In this document: positions 52,464 through 60,687 of the stretch, in pieces
How positions within the stretch are numbered: position 1 is the first letter of the stretch
Layout: every line of letters starts with the position of its first letter
NCBI GenBank assembly: GCA_031296115.1
Contig: JARLGI010000073.1
Location: 1 to 64,000 of the forward strand
Source: Acidobacteriota bacterium
Lineage (GTDB): Bacteria; Acidobacteriota; Terriglobia; Terriglobales; Acidobacteriaceae
Reading direction: 5' to 3'
DNA: 64,000 nucleotides
Notes under the pieces: model-generated
Database searches by the model: none
What the model saw: only the letters and a program-made list of their open reading frames with translations
Told to the model about the DNA's origin: nothing
Program-made: the position numbers and the translations under genes

Positions 52464-53609
52464 TTACCGCAGCTTCAGTCCGGGCTCGGACGATAACTCT
52501 GCTCCCGCGAACTCACCCGCCAGGAACCGCGGGTACGCTGCGGCGGCGATCATGGCCGCGTTGTCGGTGGAAAGTTTGCGTGACGGAAAATACACATCCA
52601 GACCCTCTTCTGCAGCGCGACTCTCGAAGGTCTGTCGCAGTTCGCTGTTGGCAGCAACTCCGCCGGTCACCAGCAACGTGGCAGCGCCGTGCTCGCTCGC
52701 CGCCAAAAGGGTCTTTCCAACGAGGTCGTCAACTACGGCCCGTTGAAAGGACGCCACGAGATCCAGCGTCTGCCGGTCGCAGGCTGCCACGTAATCCTCG
52801 CGCGATGGCGTCGGCTTTCCATCGAGAGCGCGGCGACGCTGCTCGATCGCCGCCTGCATCGCGTGCGTCTCGACGTAGCGCAGGACTGCAGTCTTGATCC
52901 CGCTGTAAGAGAAGTCCACCCGCCGCTCGTCGGCGGGAAAACGGTTCTGCGGGTTGCGGTCGCGGTGCTTTATTTGTGCGAAAGGGAACTTAACCGCCTC
53001 GGGATTGCCGTGCCGCGCCAGGAAATCAATCGTCGGCCCGCCCGGATAGCCGAGTTCCAGCAGTTTGGCGACCTTGTCGAAAGCCTCGCCGGCCGCGTCA
53101 TCACGCGTATGTCCTACATCGTGGTAGACCCAGCTGCCCTGCTTGCGTTCCACCAGGTAAAGATGCGTGTGGCCCCCGCTGACCACTAGCGCCAGCACCG
53201 GAAACTGCAGCTCACGGTTCTCTTTCTGCCGTTCCTCCAGCAGCACGGCGTGGATGTGTCCTTCCAGGTGGTTGATCGCGATGAGCGGCTTGTCCGCCGC
53301 GTAGGCCAATGCCTTGGCATAACTCAACCCGACTAGCAATGCGCCTGCCAGCCCCGGCCCCTGTGTGACCGCGACGGCGTCGATCGTCGCGTATGATTTT
53401 CCCGCATCCTCCAGCGCCTTCCGGACGACGGGAACGATAGCCCGCAGATGCTCGCGCGAGGCCAGTTCCGGCACGACTCCCCCGTAGGGCTGATGGGTGG
53501 CGAACTGCGAGTACACGACGTTGGAAATGAGTTCATCGCCAGAGCGAACCACCGCCGCCGCAGTCTCGTCACACGAGCTCTCGATGCCAAGGATGAAGAC
53601 GTCAGGCAC
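52464..53609 (-). CDS. tsaD: tRNA threonylcarbamoyladenosine transferase TsaD
   Basis: Transfers threonylcarbamoyl to A37 of ANN-decoding tRNAs, with TsaB and TsaE (not in the window). The 381-residue ASKHA-fold protein has ILGIESSCDETAAAVV, HQPYGGVVPELASREH, AVTQGPGLAGALLVG, INHLEGHIHAVLLE (metal-binding His), LVVSGGHTHLYLV, GEAFDKVAKLLELGYPGG and LVTGGVAANSELR. The GTG start is supported by the position of the first strand. Divergent from the CCA-type gene. Confidence 0.97.
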   Translation of the reverse strand: MPDVFILGIESSCDETAAAVVRSGDELISNVVYSQFATHQPYGGVVPELASREHLRAIVPVVRKALEDAGKSYATIDAVAVTQGPGLAGALLVGLSYAKALAYAADKPLIAINHLEGHIHAVLLEERQKENRELQFPVLALVVSGGHTHLYLVERKQGSWVYHDVGHTRDDAAGEAFDKVAKLLELGYPGGPTIDFLARHGNPEAVKFPFAQIKHRDRNPQNRFPADERRVDFSYSGIKTAVLRYVETHAMQAAIEQRRRALDGKPTPSREDYVAACDRQTLDLVASFQRAVVDDLVGKTLLAASEHGAATLLVTGGVAANSELRQTFESRAAEEGLDVYFPSRKLSTDNAAMIAAAAYPRFLAGEFAGAELSSEPGLKLR

Positions 53610-53661
53610 GAGAACTATTGTAAGCCGCTACCTGGAAGGGCATGCCGCGTGACGCCCACGC

Positions 53662-53667
53662 TACAAT
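53662..53667 (+). promoter_or_regulatory. -10 box of the CCA-type gene (leaderless type)
   Basis: TACAAT preceded by CGC, nine bases before the ATG at 53677, again too close for a ribosome site. Confidence 0.5.
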
Positions 53668-53676
53668 CATCCTGCG

Positions 53677-55083
53677 ATGAAGCGGCACGCCACCAACGTC
53701 GTTCGCACGCTGCGCGAACGCGGCTTCCAGGCGTATTTCGCCGGAGGCTGTGTGCGCGACATGCTGCTGGGCCTCACGCCCACCGACTACGACGTCGCCA
53801 CCGACGCCCGACCCGCCGAGGTCATGCGCATCTTCCCCGACACTTACGCCGTGGGAGCGCAGTTCGGCGTTGTGCTGGTTCCTCTCAAGAAACCTGCCGA
53901 AGCAAAAGAAACCTGGCCGGAGAAGCCCCATCCCAGCGAAGCAGTCGGCCTCGGTGGCGTCACCGGCGACCATCCCAACTATGTCGAAGTTGCGACTTTT
54001 CGCAACGATGGAACGTACACGGACGGCCGCCATCCCGACCAAGTCAGCTATTCGGACGATCCGCAAGAGGACGTACAGCGACGTGATTTCACCATCAACG
54101 GGTTGCTGATGGACCCGCTGGACGACCACTGCGTGCTCGACTTCGTCGGCGGCCGCGACGATCTGGAGGCCGGCATCATCCGCGCCATCGGCGATCCTGA
54201 ACGCCGCTTCGCCGAAGACAAGCTGCGTATGCTGCGCGCGGTGCGCTTTGCCGCGCGTTTCGGCTACACCATCGAGAGGGAGACTCTCGCCGCAATCCCG
54301 CGCCTGGCGCCTCAGATCAAGCAGGTCAGCCGCGAGCGCGTGCGCGACGAACTGACCAAGATGCTGACCGAAGGCCGCGCGCGCCAGGCCTTTGAACTGC
54401 TCCACAGCACCGGCTTGCTCCGAGAAGTCTTGCCGGAAATCGAACGCATGCACGGAGTCGAGCAGCCACCCGAGTACCACCCCGAGGGTGACGTTTGGAT
54501 CCACACCATGCTGCTGCTGGAGAAATTGCCGCCGCACGTATCGCGCACCCTCGCGTGGGGAACGCTGCTGCACGATGTGGGAAAACCGCCGACCTTCCGC
54601 GTCGCGCCGGACCGCATCCGTTTCGACGGACACGTCGAGGTCGGCGTGCGCATGGCGGAGGAGATCGCGCGCCGCCTGCATTTCTCCAACGAGGAGACCC
54701 GGCAGATCATGGCACTCGTGGCCAACCACATGCGCTTCGCCGACGCGCAGCGCATGAAGGAATCGACCTTAAAGCGGTTCTTGCGGCTCCCGAAGTTTGA
54801 CGAGCACCTCGAGTTGCATCGCATCGATTGTCTCAGCAGTCACGGAAATCTCGCGCTCTATGACTTCGTTCGCGAGCGCCGTGCACAAATTCCCGAGGAG
54901 GAAATCCGGCCGACGCCGCTGTTGACCGGCGAGGACCTTATTGCGCTCGGCTATAAACCGGGGCCTCGGTTCGGGGACATCTTGTCAGCGCTCGAGGACG
55001 CGCAACTGGAAGGCGCGCTGCACACGCGGGAAGAGGCGCATTCGTTTGTGCTCAGCCAATTTCCGCCGGCCAGCGAGCCATAA
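53677..55083 (+). CDS. CCA-adding / poly(A) polymerase family nucleotidyltransferase with HD domain
   Basis: Class II tRNA nucleotidyltransferase family. Seen: FQAYFAGGCVRDMLLGLTP, then DYDVATDARP (catalytic Asp pair), RRDFTINGLLMDP, DLEAGIIRAIGDPERRFAED and KLRMLRAVRFAARFG; a C-terminal HD domain with GTLLHDVGKPPTF. The 468-residue chain has an insertion of about 30 residues (around 68-100, Pro/Lys-rich, KKPAEAKETWPEKPHPSEAV) between the strand VLVPL and VEVATFR, where the family normally has a short turn. Whether it adds CCA, A only or CC only cannot be told from sequence. Confidence 0.9.
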   Translation: MKRHATNVVRTLRERGFQAYFAGGCVRDMLLGLTPTDYDVATDARPAEVMRIFPDTYAVGAQFGVVLVPLKKPAEAKETWPEKPHPSEAVGLGGVTGDHPNYVEVATFRNDGTYTDGRHPDQVSYSDDPQEDVQRRDFTINGLLMDPLDDHCVLDFVGGRDDLEAGIIRAIGDPERRFAEDKLRMLRAVRFAARFGYTIERETLAAIPRLAPQIKQVSRERVRDELTKMLTEGRARQAFELLHSTGLLREVLPEIERMHGVEQPPEYHPEGDVWIHTMLLLEKLPPHVSRTLAWGTLLHDVGKPPTFRVAPDRIRFDGHVEVGVRMAEEIARRLHFSNEETRQIMALVANHMRFADAQRMKESTLKRFLRLPKFDEHLELHRIDCLSSHGNLALYDFVRERRAQIPEEEIRPTPLLTGEDLIALGYKPGPRFGDILSALEDAQLEGALHTREEAHSFVLSQFPPASEP

Positions 55084-55103
55084 ATCGGCCGGGCCACCGG
55101 TGC

Positions 55104-55109
55104 TAGAAT
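55104..55109 (+). promoter_or_regulatory. -10 box of the DUF721 gene
   Basis: TAGAAT within GTGCTAGAATC, 13 bases before the ATG at 55123; the same TGCTANAAT core appears at 9441 and 42543. Confidence 0.5.
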
Positions 55110-55122
55110 CGATCTTCCGATC

Positions 55123-55413
55123 ATGCAGCGCGCCACCAGCACTCTGAAGAAAATTTTCGCCGACACCTTGCGACCGGAAGGCGCGAAGGCGCCGCTGATG
55201 GCCTGGCCACTGGCCTGCGGATCGAAAATCGCCAACAGGACGCAAGCCGTGAGTTATGCCGGCGGCGTGCTCACTGTCGCAGTTCCTGACCGCACGTGGC
55301 GTCATCAGTTACAAGGCCTGGAGCAGCAGTACCTGGCGGCGCTTAGTCATCTCAGCGTCGAAAAGGTCAACAGCATCAAGTTTGTGCTCAACCGGTCGGA
55401 TTCGCCACGCTAG
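55123..55413 (+). CDS. DUF721 / DciA-like protein
   Basis: A 96-residue KH-like domain protein of the DUF721 family, which includes DciA, the widespread loader of the replicative helicase DnaB. Family signs: WPLACGSKIANRTQAVSYAG, GVLTVAVPDRTWRHQLQGLE and INSIKF-type ending VNSIKFVLN. Shorter than actinobacterial DciA but near the usual length of the domain. Whether it loads helicase here is inference. It lies between the CCA-type gene and gatC. Confidence 0.75.
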   Translation: MQRATSTLKKIFADTLRPEGAKAPLMAWPLACGSKIANRTQAVSYAGGVLTVAVPDRTWRHQLQGLEQQYLAALSHLSVEKVNSIKFVLNRSDSPR

Positions 55414-55423
55414 AAAGCGGAAC

Positions 55424-55735
55424 ATGGTCACAGAAAAAGACGTTTCCGATGTCGCCGATCTCGCGAACCTCGAACTGACGGACGAGGAGCGCGCCCGCAT
55501 GTTGAAGGACCTGAACTCCATCCTCGGCTACATTGACCGGCTGAACGAGTTGGACACTAGCAACGTCGAGCCCATGGCGCAAGTCGCCAGCCGCTACGGC
55601 ACTTCGACCGAGGTCGAGGCCAACGCCATGCGGCTGGATGAGCCGCGTGCGTCGTTGCCGCATGATGCAGCGCTGCGCAACGCGCCGAACTCCGATGGGA
55701 CGTTCTTCAAGGTGCCCAAAGTGATCGAGCGCTAG
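55424..55735 (+). CDS. gatC: Asp/Glu-tRNA amidotransferase subunit C
   Basis: Small subunit of GatCAB, which amidates mischarged Glu-tRNAGln and/or Asp-tRNAAsn. The 103 residues show VTEKDVSDVADLANLELTDE, LNSILGYIDRLNELDTSNVE, PMAQV and RLDEPRASLPHDAALRNAP, then FFKVPKVIE. The ATG at 55424 fits; the frame is open further upstream over the DUF721 gene. A 143-bp palindromic element separates it from gatA. Confidence 0.95.
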   Translation: MVTEKDVSDVADLANLELTDEERARMLKDLNSILGYIDRLNELDTSNVEPMAQVASRYGTSTEVEANAMRLDEPRASLPHDAALRNAPNSDGTFFKVPKVIER

Positions 55736-55757
55736 GAAGAGTTTCAGAATGATAGCT

Positions 55758-55900
55758 GGGTGGAGCAGCACTTTAGCGCTGCGTTTTAGAGTTGGCTTTG
55801 GTTTCGGCTTTAGCCGCTGAGGTAACCCTGAATTTTCCTCAGACGCTGAAGCGCGGGGTTTGGCGAGAGTCTCTTGCAGGCCTGAAGGCCTGCTCCACCC
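55758..55900. repeat. Palindromic mosaic element, copy 2 (143 bp)
   Basis: Ends GGGTGGAGCAG and CTGCTCCACCC, as in copy 1. Inner hairpins: GCAGC arms around CTTTAG, CGGC TTTA GCCG, CGC TGAA GCG and GCAGGCC TGAA GGCCTGC. The middle has diverged from copy 1 while each stem stays paired and each loop stays TTYA or its complement. It lies between gatC and gatA. Confidence 0.88.
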
Positions 55901-55927
55901 AAAACGGATTCGCTAGACAGTTTAGGC

Positions 55928-57373
55928 ATGGATATCAATCTTCTCACCGTCGATTCCATCCGCACCGCGGTGCTCGAACGGCGGACGACCGCCTCCGCCA
56001 CGGTTGACGCCTTCTACCAGAAGATCGAGGCCGAAGACGCCGCCATCGGCGCGTACCTCACGCTGTGCAAGGAGCGCGCGTATCAGCAGGCGCGATGGGT
56101 GGACGCCATGGTCGGACGCGGTGACACGCTGCCGCCGCTGGCCGGAGTGCCCATTGCAGTGAAGGACGTGCTTACCACCAAAGGCGTGCGCACGACGGCT
56201 GGCTCGAAGATTCTGGCGAACTTCATCGCGCCCTACGACGCGACGGTCGTCACGCGGCTGGAAGCGGCCGGCGCCATCCTGCTGGGCAAGACCAATTGCG
56301 ATGAGTTCGCCATGGGTTCGTCCAACGAGAACTCGGGCTTTCATCCGGTACACAATCCGCACGACCACTCGCGCGTGCCCGGCGGTTCCTCGGGCGGCTC
56401 AGCGGCGGCGGTGGCGGCGGGAATGGCATTGGCTTCGCTGGGCTCCGACACCGGCGGCTCGATCCGCCAGCCTGCGGCGTTCTGCGGCGTGGTCGGCCTG
56501 ATGCCGACCTACGGGCGCGTCTCGCGCTACGGTCTCATCGCCTTCGCATCGTCGCTCGATCACGTGGGCCCGTTCGGCAAGACGGTGAAGGACGTCGCGC
56601 TGATGTTGCAGTCCATGGCGGGGCGCGATCCGCTCGATTCGACTTCAGCCGACGTCGCCGTGCCTGACTATCTTGCGCAGCTCGAGGGCCCGGTAAAGGG
56701 TCTCAGGGTCGGAGTTCCTCAGGAATATTTCGGCGAAGGGCTCGACCCCGAAGTGCGTGCTGCGGTCGAAGCCGGCATCCAGGAACTGGCAAAGGCAGGC
56801 TGCGAGGTGGTACCGATTTCGCTGCCGCACACCGGGTACGCTATCCCCACCTATTACGTGGTTGCCACCGCCGAAGCCTCCGCCAACCTCGCCCGCTACG
56901 ACGGCGTGCGCTACGGCATGCGCGCGGAAGGCAAGACGCTTTCCGAGATGTACTGCCGGACGCGCGATGCCGGCTTTGGCACCGAAGTGAAGCGGCGCAT
57001 CATGCTAGGCACCTACGCGCTCAGCGCCGGCTATTACGACGCCTACTACCTGAAGGCGCAGCGCGTGCGTAGCCTGCTGGCGCGCGATTTCGATCAGGCT
57101 TTTGCCGCGGTCGACGTCATCGTCACGCCGACCACACCGACGCCGGCGTTCAAGCTCGGCGAGAAGGCCGACGATCCGCTGGCCATGTACCTCGCCGACA
57201 TCTTCACCGTGACGGCCGACCTGGTCGGTATCCCCGGCATTTCCATCCCCTGCGGGAAGAGCCAGGAAGGATTGCCCATCGGGATGCAGATTCTGGGCAA
57301 ACACTTCGACGAGCCGACGCTGTTGCGCGTCGCCCACGCCGCCGAACACGCGCTGGCCGCCAAACTCGCCTAA
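55928..57373 (+). CDS. gatA: Asp/Glu-tRNA amidotransferase subunit A
   Basis: Amidase subunit that frees ammonia from glutamine for GatB. The 481 residues carry the Ser-cisSer-Lys triad: GVPIAVKDVL (Lys), VPGGSSGGSAAAVAAG (cis-Ser) and GSDTGGSIRQPAAFCG (Ser). LLGKTNCDEFAMGSSNENS and the ending LPIGMQILGKHFDE are typical. gatB is not in the window. The leader holds the palindromic repeat element up to 28 bases before the ATG. Confidence 0.97.
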   Translation: MDINLLTVDSIRTAVLERRTTASATVDAFYQKIEAEDAAIGAYLTLCKERAYQQARWVDAMVGRGDTLPPLAGVPIAVKDVLTTKGVRTTAGSKILANFIAPYDATVVTRLEAAGAILLGKTNCDEFAMGSSNENSGFHPVHNPHDHSRVPGGSSGGSAAAVAAGMALASLGSDTGGSIRQPAAFCGVVGLMPTYGRVSRYGLIAFASSLDHVGPFGKTVKDVALMLQSMAGRDPLDSTSADVAVPDYLAQLEGPVKGLRVGVPQEYFGEGLDPEVRAAVEAGIQELAKAGCEVVPISLPHTGYAIPTYYVVATAEASANLARYDGVRYGMRAEGKTLSEMYCRTRDAGFGTEVKRRIMLGTYALSAGYYDAYYLKAQRVRSLLARDFDQAFAAVDVIVTPTTPTPAFKLGEKADDPLAMYLADIFTVTADLVGIPGISIPCGKSQEGLPIGMQILGKHFDEPTLLRVAHAAEHALAAKLA

Positions 57374-57437
57374 CAACCAGTCCCACCGTTCTATTCGAAT
57401 TGAAGCGAGGTGTAACTGACGAAAACCGTTTTGAAAG

Positions 57438-57490
57438 GGCACGGCTTCAGCCGTGCCGCAAGACCCCTAGAGGACTGGGGCTTTAGCCCC
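57438..57490. repeat. Pair of C-UUNN-G hairpins
   Basis: GGCACGGC TTCA GCCGTGCC (57438-57457, perfect 8 bp) and GGGGC TTTA GCCCC (57477-57490). They lie in the gap between gatA and the convergent broken DinB gene and may end transcription from both sides. Confidence 0.85.
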
Positions 57491-57518
57491 TGAGGGCCCT
57501 CGGCATCCCAAGCAGACT

Positions 57519-58075
57519 TCAGCGGCCCGCGCGTTCGCGATAGAAATACACCATGTCTGACCCCACCGCTTCTGCGCCTACCTGCCGCAGCATCATGGTT
57601 ACTTGCCCGCGATGAGAGGTCCCATGATTGACCACGTGCTGCATCAACTGCACCAGTGGCCAGCGTATGGGTTGCCGTCCATGCCCTTGTACTCCAACAC
57701 GGTCTGCAGCGTCTGCTCGTCCAGCGAGCTTAGAAAGTTCTGCCGCTCCGTGTCGATGGATTAGGCAAATGACTTCATCGCAGCCACGGTAGAAAGTTCC
57801 TGCCATTTCGGCTTTTTACCCGGCGAGAGCGCATCCCAGGTGGCTGGCGACGCGTCGGAATCGACCACGCTGGTGCAAGGCGAGACGCCTTGCCAGCGGT
57901 TCAGCCAAAGCCATTCGGCGAACAGGATGTGGAACGTGGTTTCGCGAAGCGACGGAAAGCTGCTGACGATCGGCGCACCGAATTTTTCGTTAGGCACTTT
58001 TTCGATCGCTGCGAACATGCGATCGTTCGCCCATCGGTTGTAGGCATAGAGACTCTTGATGTCAGAGAGGTTCAT
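57519..58075 (-). pseudogene. Broken DinB-family gene
   Basis: DinB proteins are four-helix metal-binding proteins, often thiol transferases. The start is sound (MNLSDIKSLYAYNRWANDRM, FAAIEKVP, then TTFHILFAEWLWLNRWQG), but the frame meets a TAA at 57761 after STVAAMKSFA. The same frame goes on as SIDTERQNFLSSLDEQTLQT and VLEYKGMDGNPY, then near 57665 a one-base loss is needed to join it to RWPLVQLMQHVVNHGTSHRG (the conserved metal-binding HxxxH end) and MVYFYRERAGR. So one stop and one frameshift. Confidence 0.8.
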
Positions 58076-58118
58076 GGTAGATACCGTCTAAAGATTTGTC
58101 GCTCTGAGCGAATAACGG

Positions 58119-58262
58119 TTGTCATTCTGAGCAAAGGCGACCCGTCGGGTCGCCGAAGTCGAAGAACCCCTATTGTTGATGTCCTATGCGACTCAAGAAC
58201 GACGGTTGTACCCGGTAAAGAGATCCTTCGAATCGTCGCTTCGCTCCTCGCTCAGGATGACA
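58119..58262. repeat. TTGTCAT-family inverted-repeat element (144 bp)
   Basis: Left end TTGTCATTCTGAGC, right end GCTCAGGATGACA: inverted copies with one change. The middle has a GC-rich hairpin (GGCGACCC GTC GGGTCGCC near 58136-58154). It lies between the broken DinB gene and the DUF1326 gene. Confidence 0.78.
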
Positions 58263-58282
58263 GAAAGCGTTCCATCCTCACA

Positions 58283-58999
58283 CTATTCGCCGCCGTGATG
58301 CATCGGTTGCTCTTCCGCCGACGCCACCGTGTCGCCCCCTTCGTTGAAGCTGGCGATGTACGCGCTGCGACGTCCGTGCGAGCTCCAATGCGAGCCCAGA
58401 CCATCGCCCTGAAACTCATCGGTCGACGCGACCGCCGAGGTCGCATGCTCAACCGGCGCCAGCGGAGGGTAAAAATCAATCTCGTTGCCGCAGATATGAT
58501 CATGATGATTCAGCGGACGTGTCACAATGCTGGCCAGATGACCGGCGCGCAGCACCGCAGGTCCTTCATGCGGGTCCTCGGGCACATCGAGGATCACCGG
58601 AACGTACTCGACGCGCGCGACGTTTTCCAGCAGCTTGCCGGCTTCGTGCTGCGCGAGCGCCATGAGTGCCTGGCGCTGCGCCGGGTTCGCCGCCTCGTCC
58701 ACCATCAGCACCGCCTGCGCAGGATAGGGTTCGCCGTAAGGGTCGCCCAGCGTCGCCCGCGCGCGCACTGCGGCTGCGATGGTCAGGCCGTCCAGCTTCA
58801 CGCCGTTCCACGAGCCCTCGGTCACGTGCCACGCGAGCAGCGCCTGGTTGCCGGTGAGCCCCACCTCGCCGTTGGCGAAGCACTGCGCCACGTACACATC
58901 GGTTGAGCGCGACTCGATATAGTCTCCGCGAATCTGCTGCGCTTGCAGCGACGCGACGAAAGCAAGAAGTGCGGCAGCAAACAGTACAGCTTTGCGCAT
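58283..58999 (-). CDS. Secreted DUF1326 family protein
   Basis: A 238-residue exported protein with a clear signal peptide (AVLFAAALLAFVASLQAQ). The family signs follow: IRGDYIESRSTDVYVAQCF, ANGEVGLTGNQALLAWHVTE, GVKLDGLTIAAAVRA and ATLGDPYGEPYPAQAVLMVD. DUF1326 has no known function. The C-terminal 70 residues are rich in His (NHHDHICGNEIDFYPP and a final MHHGGE) and may bind metal. The repeat element lies just after the stop. Confidence 0.85.
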   Translation of the reverse strand: MRKAVLFAAALLAFVASLQAQQIRGDYIESRSTDVYVAQCFANGEVGLTGNQALLAWHVTEGSWNGVKLDGLTIAAAVRARATLGDPYGEPYPAQAVLMVDEAANPAQRQALMALAQHEAGKLLENVARVEYVPVILDVPEDPHEGPAVLRAGHLASIVTRPLNHHDHICGNEIDFYPPLAPVEHATSAVASTDEFQGDGLGSHWSSHGRRSAYIASFNEGGDTVASAEEQPMHHGGE

Positions 59000-59145
59000 G
59001 GGTAAAGCTCCTCATCCCCGGTTTACGGCTATTTTAGATGAGCGGCCCCGGGCGGCGGCGCCAGCATATTCGACGGCCTAGCGGTCCGTCATCACTAACT
59101 GTCGTGACCCGGTTCACTGACAAGTTGGCCGGCATTGTTACCTAT

Positions 59146-59172
59146 GTACTTTGTAATACAAAGTACTTGACA
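59146..59172 (+). promoter_or_regulatory. Perfect 21-bp palindromic operator and -35 of creD
   Basis: GTACTTTGT (59146-59154), AAT, ACAAAGTAC (59158-59166), abutting TTGACA (59167-59172). A TAACTT lies 17 bases after it. A dimeric repressor bound here would cover the -35. No regulator gene is adjacent. Confidence 0.75.
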
Positions 59173-59232
59173 ATAACACATGGACCGTCTAACTTGATGG
59201 TGAGGCCGAAACCAGACAGGAGTAACTCAAGC

Positions 59233-60615
59233 ATGAACGATACATCTGCCAGCAAGGCGAAGCCCCCCAATCGGTCGATGGGCGTGAAGTTGATAGTAGT
59301 TGGCGCTCTGGCATTGGTGATGACCATTCCGGCGCTATTCGTTTGGAGTCTGATCGACGATCGGACGCGACGCGCCGAAGAGGTAGTCAACGAAATTGGC
59401 GGCCTGGTCGGCGGTCCGCAGATCTTTCTGGGACCAGTTATCGCTGTCCCTTATGTTCTTCCCGCAGGCTTTCAGAAGCCTGCCGAGCGCGGAGTTTATA
59501 TCGTCTTTCCGGCGCGCGGTGAGGCCAACGTGCTAACCAGGACGGAAGTGCGGCACCGCTCCCTGTTCAAGGTGCCGGTCTACCGTTCCGACATCACATT
59601 CAAGGCAGCGTTTGACCTGGCCGGCGTACCGGCCCATGTGCCCGCAGGTGCGGACCTGGATTGGAGCCACGCAGAATTCCTGGTGGGCGCGTCGGAAGCA
59701 CGTGGCGCGCAATCGGATGCAACCATCACGGTCGGCAGCAAGAGCGAAAACTTCGCGCCTGCAGCCAGTTTGAATAGCTTGCCGGTTGACGTCCCGCATG
59801 GCGGTGGCAAGCAACTGACCTTCTTTGGTGCGCCGGCGGCTGGCATCGCGCAACCCAATGCAAAGTTCGACGTGACCGTGGCGCTGAAGTTTTCCGGCGC
59901 GCAACGGCTCGCGGTCCTGCCCTTTGGCAAGGCGACCACGGTCTCAGTCAAGGGCGACTGGCCCCATCCCAGTTTTGACGGATGCTTTCTGCCGACCACG
60001 CGATCGGTCACCAGCCAGGGCTTCGAGGCCGCGTGGTTTGTGCCGTTCATAGCCCGCGGAGTTCAGTCGGAAGGAACCGCCGATACCATCACACGGCTCG
60101 GGCGCGGTGCGCTCGGTGTGTCCTTCGTCGAACTAGCCGATCCTTACCAGTCCGTGAACCGGTCGCTTAAGTATGCTTTGTTGTTCATCGGGCTGGTGTT
60201 TTTGTCCTATTTCCTGTTCGAAGTTTCAACCGGCAAGCGGATCCATTCTGCACAGTACATTCTGATTGGTATCGCCCAGATTATTTTCTACCTGCTGCTG
60301 TTGTCGATTGCCGAGCGGATTGGCTTCGACCTTGCCTTTGTCATTGCTGCCGCGGCCACGGTAGCTCTCATCTCCGCTTATGCTGGTTGGGTGTTCGAGA
60401 GCCGCAAGTACGGCTTGCGTGCCCTGGCTGCCTTCACGTGCCTGTATGTGCTTATCTATATTCTGTTACGCCTCGAAGACCAGGCACTGCTGATTGGCGC
60501 CTTGGCGAGTTTTGCGGCCATCGCCGCCGTGATGTATTTCACGCGCCACATGGACTGGTACAGCTCAGCTGCGGCGCAAGCGGCGCCGCAGCAGTCCGCG
60601 TATGGGAGGAGTTGA
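59233..60615 (+). CDS. creD: CreD-like inner-membrane protein
   Basis: CreD is linked to envelope stability and beta-lactam response in enterobacteria; its biochemistry is unknown. The 460-residue protein has one N-terminal helix (VKLIVVGALALVMTIPALFVW), a large periplasmic part with GGPQIFLGPVIAVPYVLP and LTFFGAPAAGIAQPNAKF, then VELADPYQSVNRSLKYALLF and at least five more helices, ending with YFTRHMDWY. The ATG at 59233 follows AGGAGT; the frame opens earlier over the operator, which rules those starts out. No creC/creB kinase-regulator pair is present. Confidence 0.9.
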   Translation: MNDTSASKAKPPNRSMGVKLIVVGALALVMTIPALFVWSLIDDRTRRAEEVVNEIGGLVGGPQIFLGPVIAVPYVLPAGFQKPAERGVYIVFPARGEANVLTRTEVRHRSLFKVPVYRSDITFKAAFDLAGVPAHVPAGADLDWSHAEFLVGASEARGAQSDATITVGSKSENFAPAASLNSLPVDVPHGGGKQLTFFGAPAAGIAQPNAKFDVTVALKFSGAQRLAVLPFGKATTVSVKGDWPHPSFDGCFLPTTRSVTSQGFEAAWFVPFIARGVQSEGTADTITRLGRGALGVSFVELADPYQSVNRSLKYALLFIGLVFLSYFLFEVSTGKRIHSAQYILIGIAQIIFYLLLLSIAERIGFDLAFVIAAAATVALISAYAGWVFESRKYGLRALAAFTCLYVLIYILLRLEDQALLIGALASFAAIAAVMYFTRHMDWYSSAAAQAAPQQSAYGRS

Positions 60616-60687
60616 GTAACGAGAACGGTACATCCAGTTGACTTTTCGCCTTTTCTTCGCTGACAATTGGGTCGGAGGCCGCACTCT

